64,000 bases of DNA. Source: Streptomyces sp. P3 (GTDB lineage: Bacteria; Actinomycetota; Actinomycetes; Streptomycetales; Streptomycetaceae). A program made the translations under genes and the position numbers. Positions 17,444 to 26,057 of this stretch are shown here, in pieces. Location: assembly GCA_016893485.2 (NCBI GenBank), contig JAFEKX020000001.1, positions 6,713,501 to 6,777,500 on the forward strand, written 5' to 3'. Position 1 is the stretch's first letter. Each line of letters opens with the position of its first letter. The notes below the pieces were generated by a model. The model was not told the DNA's origin. It did not search any database and worked only from the letters and a program-made list of their open reading frames with translations.

Positions 17444-18809
17444 TCAGCACTCGATGATGTTCACCGCAAGCCCACCCCGAGCCGTCTCCTTGTACTTCAC
17501 GCTCATGTCCGCCCCCGTCTCCTTCATCGTCTTGATGACCTTGTCGAGGGAGACCTTGTGCGACCCGTCCCCCGCATCGCCATCCGCGCGGCGGTGACCG
17601 CCTTCACCGCGGCCATGCCGTTGCGTTCGATGCAGGGGATCTGGACGAGGCCGCCGACGGGGTCGCAGGTGAGGCCGAGGTTGTGTTCCATGCCGATCTC
17701 GGCGGCGTTCTCGACCTGTTCGGGGAGCCGCCGAGGACCTCGGCCAGGGCGCCCGCGGCCATCGAGCAGGCGGAGCCGACCTCGCCCTGGCAGCCGACCT
17801 CCGCGCCGGAGATGGAGGCGTTCTCCTTGAAGAGCATGCCGATGGCGCCGGCGGAGAGCATGAAGCGGACCACGCCCTCCTCGTCGGCGCCGGGCACGAA
17901 GTTGATGTAGTAGTGCAGGACGGCCGGGATGATGCCGGCGGCGCCGTTGGTGGGGGCGGTGACCACGCGGCCGCCCGCCGCGTTCTCCTCGTTCACGGCC
18001 ATCGCGTAGAGCGTGATCCACTCCATCGCGTGGGCCAACGGGTCGCCCTCCGCGCGGAGTTGGCGTGCCGACATGGCGGCCCTGCGGCGGACCCGCAGGC
18101 CGCCGGGCAGGATGCCCTCCCGTGACATGCCCCGCGAGACGCACGCCCGCATGACGCCCCAGATCTCCAGCAGCCCGGCCCGGATCTCCTCCTCCGTGCG
18201 CCAGGCGCGCTCGTTCTCCAGCATCAGCGCGGAGATCGACAGGCCGGTCTCCTGGGTGAGGCGAAGCAGCTCGTCGCCGGTGCGGAACGGGTACTTGAGG
18301 ACGGTGTCGTCCAGCTTGATCCGGTCGGCGCCGACCGCTTCCTCGTCGACGACGAAACCGCCGCCCACCGAGTAGTACGTCTTGGAGAGGAGCTCGGTGC
18401 CCGCCGCGTCGTACGCCCACAGCGTCATGCCGTTCGCGTGGTATGGCAGGGCTTTTCGGCGGTGCAGCTTCAGGTCGGCGTCGTAGGAGAAGGGGATCTC
18501 GTGCTCGCCGAGGAGGCTGAGGCGGCCCGACTCCTTGATGCGCTCGACCCGCTCGTCCGCCTTCTCGACGTCCACCGAGCGCGGCGACTCGCCCTCCAGG
18601 CCGAGCAGCACCGCCTTCGGGGTGCCATGGCCGTGGCCGGTCGCGCCGAGGGAGCCGTACAGCTCGGTGCGGACGGAGGCGACGGAGTCCAGCAGCTCCT
18701 CGTTGCGCAGCCGGCGCGCGAACATGCGGGCGGCCCGCATCGGGCCGACCGTGTGGGAGCTGGACGGGCCGATGCCGATCGAGAACAGGTCGAAGACCGA
18801 GATGGCCAC
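17444..18809 (-). CDS. sdaA: L-serine ammonia-lyase (single-chain, iron-sulfur)
   Basis: Deaminates L-serine to pyruvate and ammonia. Full length, about 455 residues: N-terminal SDH beta domain starting MAISVFDLFSIGIGPSSSHTVGP, then the alpha domain with SGAEVGCQGEVGSACSMAAG, which holds iron-sulfur cluster cysteines, and a later Cys in NLGLTCDPVGGLVQIPCIERNG. The corrected C-terminus ends NIIEC, whose Cys is the tail residue that caps the cluster in this class. Frame breaks near 17724 and 17572, each one base missing in a G/C run. It lies downstream of glyA in the glycine-serine operon, 114 bases after it, with two hairpins in the gap. Confidence 0.95.
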
Positions 18810-18853
18810 GGTGACTCCTCAGAACGCAGACAAGCAGGGTGGTGCGAGGGGGT

Positions 18854-18893
18854 GGGACACCGGCGCGCACCTCCCAGTGTGCGCCGGTGTCCC
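18854..18893 (-). terminator. Strong hairpin between glyA and sdaA
   Basis: Arms of 16-17 bases (GGGACACCGGCGCGCAC against GTGTGCGCCGGTGTCCC) with one mismatch and a loop of CTCCCA. No T run follows. It could terminate part of the glyA transcripts or protect the mRNA 3-prime end, lowering sdaA relative to glyA. Confidence 0.6.
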
Positions 18894-18904
18894 CGGCGGG
18901 CGGC

Positions 18905-18923
18905 TACGGCCCGGTGGGCCGTA
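18905..18923 (-). terminator. Short perfect hairpin at the glyA stop
   Basis: TACGGCCC-GGT-GGGCCGTA, eight perfect pairs with a three-base loop, starting at the base after the glyA stop codon. Together with the larger hairpin at 18854-18893 it makes a double structure in the glyA-sdaA gap. Confidence 0.5.
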
Positions 18924-20197
18924 TTACAGCCCGGGGTACAGCGGGTACTTCTCCGCCAGCGCGGTGACGCGGGCCTTCAGGCCCGCCACGGCGGCCTCCC
19001 CGAAGGGACCGGGCGCCTTCAGCGTCTCCGCGATGACGTCCGCGACCTCGGCAAAGTCCTCGGCCGTGAAGCCGCGGGTCGCCAGCGCCGGCGTACCGAT
19101 GCGCAGGCCGGAGGTGACCATCGGGGGCCGCGGGTCGTTCGGGACGGCGTTCCGGTTGACCGTGATGCCGACCTCGTGGAGCCGGTCCTCGGCCTGCTGG
19201 CCGTCCAGCTCGGAGTTCCGCAGGTCGACCAGGACCAGGTGCACGTCCGTACCACCGGACAGCACGTCGACCCCTACGGCCTTCACGTCGTCCCGCACCA
19301 GGCGCTCGGCCAGCAGCCGCGCGCCCTCCACGGTACGCCGCTGCCGCTCCTTGAACTCCTCGCCCGCCGCGACCTTGAAGGAGACCGCCTTCGCGGCGAT
19401 CACATGCTCCAGCGGACCGCCCTGGAAGCCGGGGAAGACCGAGGAGTTGAGCTTCTTCGCGAAGGACTGCCTGGCGAGGATGATCCCGCCGCGTGGGCCG
19501 CCGAGCGTCTTGTGGGTGGTGGACGTGACGACGTCCGCGTACGGCACGGGGTTCGGGTGCAGCCCCGCCGCGACCAGGCCCGCGAAGTGCGCCATGTCGA
19601 CCCACAGGAAGGCCTCGACCTCGTCCGCGATCCGGCGGAACTCGGCGAAGTCCAGCTGGCGCGGGTACGCCGACCAGCCCGCGATGATGACCTTCGGCCG
19701 GTGCTCCTTGGCGAGCTTCTCCAGCTCGGCCATGTCGACGAGGCCGGTCGTCGGGTCCACGTGGTAGGCGACGACGTTGAACTGCTTGCCGGAGAAGTTC
19801 AGCCGCATCCCGTGGGTCAGGTGACCGCCGTGCGCGAGGTCGAGGCCGAGGATGGTGTCGCCGGGCTGGGCCAGCGCGAACAGGGCGGCCTGGTTGGCGG
19901 AGGCGCCCGAGTGCGGCTGCACGTTGGCGTACTCGGCGCCGAACAGCTCCTTGACCCGGTCGATCGCGATCTGCTCGGCCACGTCGACGTGCTCGCAGCC
20001 GCCGTAGTAACGACGGCCCGGGTACCCTCCGCGTACTTGTTGGTGAGGACCGAGCCCTGCGCCTCCATGACCGCGACCGGAGCGAAGTTCTCCGAGGCGA
20101 TCATCTCCAGCGTGGACTGCTGCCGGCGCAGCTCCGCGTCGACGGCGGCGGCGATGTCCGGGTCGAGCTCGTGCAGGGGCGTGTTCAGGACGGACAT
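18924..20197 (-). CDS. glyA: Serine hydroxymethyltransferase
   Basis: PLP enzyme that interconverts serine plus THF and glycine plus methylene-THF. About 424 residues, normal length. Recognisable segments are ENFAPVAVMEAQGSVLTNKYAEG near the start, the HSGASANQAAL region, and VVTSTTHKTLGGPRGG, where the Lys after TTH binds PLP. The frame breaks once, near 20028, at GGGTACCCGGG (one base short), about residue 56. It lies 14 bases after gcvH and ahead of sdaA. It shares the riboswitch-controlled transcript with gcvT and gcvH, so it probably responds to glycine. Confidence 0.96.
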
Positions 20198-20211
20198 GTT
20201 TCTACGACTCC

Positions 20212-20589
20212 TCAGCCGGCGGAAAACGCGGTGTACTCGTCGGCGGAGAGCAGGTCGCCCGGCTCCTCCGTGACGCGCACCTTGAACAGCCAGCCGCCCT
20301 CGAAGGGGGCCGAGTTCACCAGCGACGGGTCGTTCACGACATCTTCGTTGATCTCGGTGACCTCGCCGCCGACGGGCGAGTACAGGTCGGACACCGACTT
20401 CGTCGACTCCAGCTCACCGCAGGACTCGCCCGCGGTCACCGTGGAGCCGACGTCGGGGAGCTGGGCGTAGACGACATCGCCGAGCGCGTTGGCCGCGTAC
20501 TCGGTGACGCCGACCGTCGAGACGCCGTCCTCGGCGACCGACAGCCACTCGTGCTCCTTGCTGTAGCGCAGCTGCTGGGGGTTGCTCAT
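20212..20589 (-). CDS. gcvH: Glycine cleavage system H protein
   Basis: Lipoyl carrier of the glycine cleavage complex, 125 residues, intact. The lipoyl Lys lies in GELESTKSVSDLYSP (ESTK). Starts MSNPQQLRYSKEHEWL, the typical N-terminus of the family. It shuttles the methylamine intermediate from the P protein to the T protein. No P-protein gene (gcvP) lies in this window. It sits 109 bases after gcvT and 14 before glyA. The track through this gene is clean, unlike its neighbours. Confidence 0.97.
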   Translation of the reverse strand: MSNPQQLRYSKEHEWLSVAEDGVSTVGVTEYAANALGDVVYAQLPDVGSTVTAGESCGELESTKSVSDLYSPVGGEVTEINEDVVNDPSLVNSAPFEGGWLFKVRVTEEPGDLLSADEYTAFSAG

Positions 20590-20698
20590 GGCCTGAATTC
20601 TCCTGTACGCGGGGAGTGCTGGTGAATGGGGACTACGAGGGGCAACGGCGAACCGGGGCGATCCGCCCCAGGTCACATACGAGACGCTACGACGACTG

Positions 20699-21824
20699 TC
20701 ACTTCTCGCGCTGGTAGAACGGCAGCGCCACGACCTCGTACGGCTCGTGACTGCCCCGGATGTCCACGCCGACACCGGCCGTGCCCGGCGCCGCGTGCGC
20801 CGCGTCGACGTAGGCCATGGCGATCGGCTTGCCCAGGGTGGGGAGGGGGCGCCGGAGGTGACCTCGCCGATCACCTGGCCGTCGGCGACGACGGGGTAGC
20901 CGGCGCGCGGGACCCGGCGGCCCTCGGCGACGAGCCCGACGAGGGGCGCGCGGGGGCTGCGAGGCGGCGCGCTCGGCGGCGGCCTCCAGGGCGTCGCGCC
21001 CGACGAAGTCGCCGTCCTTCTCGAACTTCACGACCCGGCCGAGCCCGGCGTCGAAGGGGGTGAGGGAGGTCGACAACTCGTGGCCGTACAGCGGCATCCC
21101 GGCCTCCAGGCGCAGGGTGTCGCGGCAGGACAGGCCGCACGGGATCAGCCCCGCCCGCGCCCCGGCCTCGGTCAGCGCGAGCCACAGCTTCTCGGCGTCG
21201 GCGGGGAGACGAACAGCTCGAAGCCGTCCTCGCCGGTGTAGCCGGTGCGGGCGATCAGCGCGGGGACGCCCGCGACCGTGCCGGGCAGACCGGCGTAGTA
21301 CTTCAGGCCGTCGAGGTCGGCGTCGGTCAGCGACTTGAGGATGCCGGGGACGCGGGGCCCTGGACGGCGAGCAGCGCGTAGGCGTCACGGTCGTCGCGGA
21401 CGACCGCGTCGAAGCCCGCGGCCCGCTCGGTGAGCGCGTCCAGCACCACCTGCGCGTTGGAGGCGTTGGCGACGACCATGTAGGTGGTCTCGGCGAGCCG
21501 GTAGACGATCAGGTCGTCCAGGATGCCGCCGTCGGCCCGGCAGATCATGGTGTAGCGGGCGCGGCCGGGACCCACGGAGGCGATGTTGCCGACGAGGGCG
21601 TAGTTGAGGAGCTGGGCGGCCTCGGGTCCGGTGACGGTGATCTCGCCCATGTGGGAGAGGTCGAAGAGGCCGGCCTTCGTGCGGACGGCGAGGTGCTCGT
21701 CGCGCTCCGAGCCGTAGCGCAGCGGCATGTCCCAGCCGGCGAAGTCGGTCATCGTCGCACCGAGCGAGCGGTGCAGCGCGTCGAGCGCGGTGCGGCGCTT
21801 CTCAGGGGTGGCGGTACTGCTCAT
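20699..21824 (-). CDS. gcvT: Glycine cleavage system T protein (aminomethyltransferase)
   Basis: Moves the methylene group from the H-protein methylamine arm to THF, releasing ammonia. About 376 residues once corrected. Visible family blocks: LGATMTDFAGWDMPLRYG near residue 20, FDLSHMGEITVTGPEA, SLTPFDAGLGRVVKFEKDGDFVGRDAL and a C-terminal TLGKPIAMAYVD. At least five bases are missing, near 21356, 21207, two near 20945-20960, and 20848, all in C/G runs. The corrected frame is continuous from ATG 21824 to the stop at 20699. It is the first gene after the glycine riboswitch. Confidence 0.94.
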
Positions 21825-21861
21825 CGGTCGGTCTCCCAAGGCATGACGGCGAGGTCGTTCC

Positions 21862-22060
21862 TCCCCATCTGTCATCGGGACCTGAGAGGTTCGCCATGAC
21901 CGCTCGGGTCACGGGTTGCACCTTGGGTGGGACCACCGTGACCGGAGGTCCGCTTTTCAGATGTGCCTCGCCCGCGCGGTAACGGGGCCTGAGAGATTCA
22001 AGGGAGGGACTTGCTCCTTCGGCGCCCCAGCAACAGATGCCTGGGGACTCTCCCGCGCGG
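21862..22060 (-). promoter_or_regulatory. Glycine riboswitch, tandem aptamers, upstream of gcvT
   Basis: On the minus strand GGGAGAGTC (22046-22054) opens the first aptamer, the conserved core GCGCCGAAGGAGCAA is at 22011-22025, and CTCTCAGG closes it at 21988-21995. A second aptamer follows, with CACCCAAGGTGCAA near 21919-21932 and a second CTCTCAGG at 21881-21888, then GATGACAGATGGGG. Tandem aptamers of this class bind glycine and usually switch gcv operons on. The gcvT start is about 38 bases further on. Confidence 0.93.
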
Positions 22061-22220
22061 ATTCAAGCGGCCGGTATGCAGTTAGGCGGGCACATCATCG
22101 CACAGGCTTTGTAACAGGCCTGTGGCCGGACGCGCACCGAACCGCGAGACGCCGTGCATTACCTTCTCTTTACGTTTGGTGGGGAGAACCTTTCCTGACC
22201 CCGCAGGGAGGACGATCACG

Positions 22221-22895
22221 GTGACAAGGACCACGGTGTACGCCACGACCTCGGCCGCAGCACTGCCCAAGCAACCCTCCGCCCCGGCCGAAGAGGCATG
22301 CCGGGCCCGCCCGGCACCGGTCGTCCGCGACCTCCGCGAGCGCGCGGGGCACAGCCCGCACGGACTCCGCTTCGGCCCCCGCGACCTGGTCGTGGTCACC
22401 GGCCTGCCCGGCAGCGGCAAGTCCACGCTGATGCGGCGCGCGGTGACGGCCGGCGGGGTCCGCGTCGACAGCCAGGACACCCGCGACCGCTGGGACACCC
22501 GCACACCCGGCCTCCTCCCGTACGCGGTGTACCGCCCGTTGGTCCGCCTCGCTCATTACGCCGGGCTGCACCGCGCCCTGCGCTCCGCGTCCGGAGCCGT
22601 CGTGCACGACTGCGGCACGCAGACCTGGGTGCGTGGCTGGCTGGCCCGCGCCGCCGGACGCCGGGGCGGCACCCTGCACCTGGTGTTCCTCGACGTCACC
22701 CCGGACACCGCGCTCGACGGCCAGCGCGAGCGGGGGCGGGGAGTCTCGCGGTACGCGTTCCTGCGCCACCGGCGGGCCGCCGCGCGCCTGTTGCGCTCGG
22801 TGGAGCGCGGCGAACTCCCGCACGGCGTGGGCTCGGCGGTCCTCCTGGACCGGGACGCGGCGGACGTGCTGTGCCGGATCGACTTCGCGGACTGA
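22221..22895 (+). CDS. P-loop kinase-like AAA family ATPase
   Basis: Intact protein of 224 residues. Walker A is VVTGLPGSGKSTLMRR near residue 58; further conserved features are DSQDTRDRW and a later FLDVTPDTALDGQRERGRGVSR, resembling small-molecule or polynucleotide kinases in which the region after the first 60 residues forms the lid. The substrate is unknown. GTG at 22221 is preferred because GGGAGG lies about ten bases upstream; an in-frame codon at 22122 would add 33 residues overlapping the riboswitch promoter side. It is transcribed away from gcvT. Confidence 0.75.
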   Translation: MTRTTVYATTSAAALPKQPSAPAEEACRARPAPVVRDLRERAGHSPHGLRFGPRDLVVVTGLPGSGKSTLMRRAVTAGGVRVDSQDTRDRWDTRTPGLLPYAVYRPLVRLAHYAGLHRALRSASGAVVHDCGTQTWVRGWLARAAGRRGGTLHLVFLDVTPDTALDGQRERGRGVSRYAFLRHRRAAARLLRSVERGELPHGVGSAVLLDRDAADVLCRIDFAD

Positions 22896-22959
22896 GCCGC
22901 TAGCCTTTTCAGCCACAGCAGGGTTACAGCAGGCGGTTTCACCAGCAGGCGGTAGGTAG

Positions 22960-23744
22960 ATGGACTTCCCGGCGGACTTCCCGGACAGGCGTACCCCCAC
23001 CCGCATCCGCACGGCGGATGGCCGGGCAACGAGCTGGAGGAGGTGCTCTCGGTGTCCCTCGGCATGCCCTCGGCAGGCGGCCGGATCGTCGAGGTGCTCG
23101 GCCGCAGCTTCGTCTGGGTCCCGCTCCCCAGCGGCGGCGGCCCACAGAGCGGTCCCCTGGACCTGCCCACCCTCGACATCGAGGGGCAGGCCTACGTCCC
23201 GGTCTTCAGCTCCGAGGAGCAGTTCCGGCAGGTCGTCGGCTCGCATCTGTCGTTCACCATCGCGCCCGCGGTGGAGTTCGCCCGCGGGCTGCCCCCGCAG
23301 GTCGGCATCGCGGTGAACCCCGGCGGCACGGTCGGCGTCCCGCTCCCGCCGCTCGCGGTGGCCGAGCTGTGCCGCTTCGGCCGCACCGCGCTGGACGGCC
23401 CCACCAGCGGCGGCCGGGTCCGCCTCTTCGAACCCGACTGGCAGGACGACCCGGTCGACTTCCTCGCCGCCGCCTCCGCCGAGTTCGCGGCCATCGGCGT
23501 GGTCGCCACGGCCCGCCGCTGCCTCGCCGCCATCGAAACAGCCGCCCCGGTGATGTTCGTGGGCGTGGAACTCACCAACTGGGACGGCGACTTGAGAGCG
23601 GCCCCGATGGAAGCCCTGGCAAAAGCACTGGGCCGGGTAACGGTTCAGTGGCAGGTGAACCTCGTCCTCCTGGACGTGACGCAGGACCCGGTGGCGGAGT
23701 GGATGAGGCAGACGGTGCGTCCCTTCTATACACAGGGTCACTGA
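22960..23744 (+). CDS. SseB family protein (enhanced serine sensitivity type)
   Basis: About 261 residues. The N-terminal part is the SseB domain with AYVPVFSSEEQFRQVV, and the second half the SseB C-terminal domain. SseB was named for enhanced serine sensitivity; the biochemical role is unknown. It lies beside a second SseB-like gene and close to sdaA, glyA and gcv, which fits a serine-related context. The frame breaks once near 22988 (TTCCCGG short of one G), about ten residues in; the corrected N-terminus is rich in Pro, His and Gly. No strong ribosome site precedes the ATG at 22960. Confidence 0.75.
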
Positions 23745-23755
23745 GGCGTCCCGAA

Positions 23756-23784
23756 GGGGCGCGAGGAACTGCGCGACCAGCCAC
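23756..23784. repeat. Dispersed Streptomyces-type intergenic repeat, copy A
   Basis: A 29-base block that matches 52727-52755 in reverse orientation at 27 of 29 positions. It contains AACTGCGCGACC and lies just after an SseB gene. I recall this block as very common in Streptomyces intergenic regions. Confidence 0.65.
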
Positions 23785-23880
23785 ACTCGACCGGCACTCG
23801 CGAACGCACCACGGGCCCCCACCCCTACGGCGCTTAAGCTGTTTCCCAACGCAGGCCAACTACCAGAAGGGGCGGTACAC

Positions 23881-24664
23881 GTGAGCGCCAGCGGCACAGC
23901 GACCGGCCAGGTCGAGCACATGCTGCGCCAGGTGACCCCGGGCGCTACGACGCCTACGAGGCGCTCCTGCGCGCCCTCGCGACCCCCACCCGGTCAGATC
24001 TGGATGCTGCTGTGGCACGGCCAGTCCGGCTCCCCGGACGCCCAGTACGGAAACATGCAGGTGGAGGGCCACGGGTACGCCCCGTGCGTCACTTCGGCCC
24101 AGGAACTCTCCGCGAGCGGCTGGAACCGCTCGTACGAGGTGGTCGACGGCCTGGACGTGGCCCGCACCCTGTACCCCGACCACTTCGGCCTCTGGCTGAA
24201 CCCGCACGCCCCCGGCGGCGGCGTCGGCATCCCGTGGCTCGACCTCCGCAGAATCGCCACCGGCCTGGAACGCCAGCCGGCCGGGCCCCTGCGCCTGTCG
24301 GAGCCGGGCATCGAGATCCCCCAGTTCTACGCCCTGCTCACGCAGAACGCCCACCGCACCCCGGCGGTCAGGGCGCTGCGCCGCGCCTGGGTGCAGCCCG
24401 CGCTCGGAGCGCCGTATCTCGCGATCGGTCTGGACGTCTACGACACCAGCCCGCCCGCGGTGGACTCGGTCCGCGGCATGATGCAGCAGTCGATCGGCGC
24501 GGTCCCCGAGGGGCTGCCGGTGTCGACGGTCGCGATGTCCGACGAGTACGACCCGGTGGCGCTGTGGCTGCGGGCGAACTCCCGCCCGTTCTACGACCGT
24601 GAGGCCCATGCGGCGCCCGCTCAGGCGGGCGGGTACGGATACCCCCGTCCGTGGTGGATACTGA
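23881..24664 (+). CDS. SseB family protein, second copy
   Basis: About 262 residues, starting MSASGTATGQVEHMLRQVTPG and continuing GQIWMLLWHGQSGSPDAQYGNMQVEGHGYAPC, the SseB N-terminal pattern, then an SseB C-terminal domain ending around LWLRANSRPFYDREA. Three missing bases are needed near 23942 and 23990-23995 to keep one frame. At 24641-24645 a C5 run again shifts frame; removing one C (or adding two) gives a short end VRGGY and a stop at 24664, whereas the uncorrected frame would run to 24972 through the A/T-richer promoter region of the transporter. GTG at 23881 has GAAGGGG upstream. Confidence 0.72.
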
Positions 24665-24702
24665 ACCCGCGAGTCCTCTTCTCAGCTTCTCCGCAGGATT
24701 TA

Positions 24703-24733
24703 CGTCTACGACACATTTCTTCGCGCGTAGACG
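24703..24733. other. Inverted repeat in the SseB-transporter gap
   Basis: CGTCTACG (24703-24710) and CGTAGACG (24726-24733), perfect 8-base arms with a 15-base loop, 39 bases after the second SseB stop. It could be a terminator or an operator for the transporter operon. The rest of 24665-25006 is A/T-richer and holds no gene I can see. Confidence 0.45.
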
Positions 24734-25006
24734 GCGGTGTGTTGCCCCAAAAGACGCCAGATCTCCGTTCTGTCCCAAGTGCCCGGCGTCCGGGGGCGTT
24801 ACCCACTGTTCGGATAACGGAATCCCTAGTTAAGCATCACGGTTGCGCATACTTTCGCCGTCAGACCTGGCGGGTGATCGCAGCCACGCTGAAGACTCGC
24901 GACTCAGACACAGGGTCCAGGTACCCGTGTCCACTGCAAGTCGACAAAGCCGCTAATCCGCGGCAGGCGTAAGCCGGTAACCACCGGCGAGAGGGGTCGG
25001 GTCACA

Positions 25007-26004
25007 GTGACCGCACCGATCGAGACCACGGGGGCGGAAGCCGGGGCGCAGCCGGAGGCTGTGCTGGCCGGCGCCGACAAGGCGCAGATCGAGGGCCGTT
25101 CCCTTGGACAGATCGCCTGGACCCGTTTCAAGAAGGACAGGGTCGCCGTCGCCGGCGGCGTCATCGTCGTCCTGCTGATCCTGGTCGCGGCTCTCTCCCG
25201 TCCCATCCAGGCGCTGTTCGGCCTGGACCCGGACGCCTTCCACCAGAACCTGATCGACGCCAACACCTCGCTGCCCACGGGCGGTTGGGGCGGCATGAGC
25301 TGGGACCACCCGCTCGGCGTGGACCCGCAGTTCGGCCGTGACGTGGCCACCCGCATCCTCGAGGGCTCCTGGGTCTCCCTGGTCGTCGCCTTCGGCGCCA
25401 CGATCCTGTCGAACGTGATCGGCACGATCCTCGGCGTCGTCGCGGGGTACTACGGCGGCCGGGTCGACTCGATCATCAGCCGGCTGATGGACACCTTCCT
25501 CGCCTTCCCCCTGCTGCTGTTCGCCATCGCCATCTCGGCGACCCTTCAGGGCGGTGCCTTCGGCCTCAACGGTCTGCCGCTGCACCTGTGCGTGCTGATC
25601 TTCGTCATCGGCTTCTTCAACTGGCCCTACCTGGGCCGGATCGTCCGCGGTCAGACCCTCGCCCTGCGCGAGCGGGAGTTCGTGGACGCCTCCCGGGGAT
25701 GGGCGCCAAGGCGCCGTACATCCTCTTCCGGGAGCTGCTGCCCAACCTGGTCGGCCCGATCATCGTCTACTCGACGCTGCTCATTCCGACGAACATCCTC
25801 TTCGAGGCGTCCCTCAGCTTCCTCGGGGTCGGTATCCAGCCCCCGCAGGCTTCCTGGGGCGGCATGTTGCGGGACGCGGTCACCTACTACGAGGTCGACC
25901 CCGCGTACATGATCGTTCCCGGCCTCGCCATCTTCGTGACCGTCCTCGCGTTCAACCTGCTGGGCGACGGTCTCCGCGACGCTCTCGACCCCCGCAGCCG
26001 CTAG
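25007..26004 (+). CDS. Oligopeptide ABC transporter permease (DppC/OppC type)
   Basis: Inner-membrane subunit of about 332 residues. An N-terminal cytoplasmic stretch with LGQIAWTRFKKDRVAVAGG leads into helix 1, as in DppC proteins, and the coupling loop for the ATPase reads REREFVDASRGMGAKAPYILFRELLPN (EAA-type loop). Five further membrane segments follow. The frame breaks once near 25697 (GGGG one G short), inside this loop. GTG at 25007. It is the first gene of a five-gene operon whose order, permease C, binding protein, permease B, ATPase D, ATPase F, is unusual in having the binding protein second. Confidence 0.93.
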
Positions 26005-26057
26005 GGCCCGCACCCGAGAGTCCACCAAGTTTCCGACAATGGAGGAAGCAGACCATC

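Noticed and set aside
18854..18923. A small RNA gene between glyA and sdaA
   Set aside because: The two hairpins are best explained as operon-internal terminators or stability elements; no separate promoter was visible.
24665..24972. Extension of the second SseB protein to 24972
   Set aside because: The extra residues lie in an A/T-richer promoter-like region and contain no domain; a stop at 24664 after a one-base change in C5 fits better.
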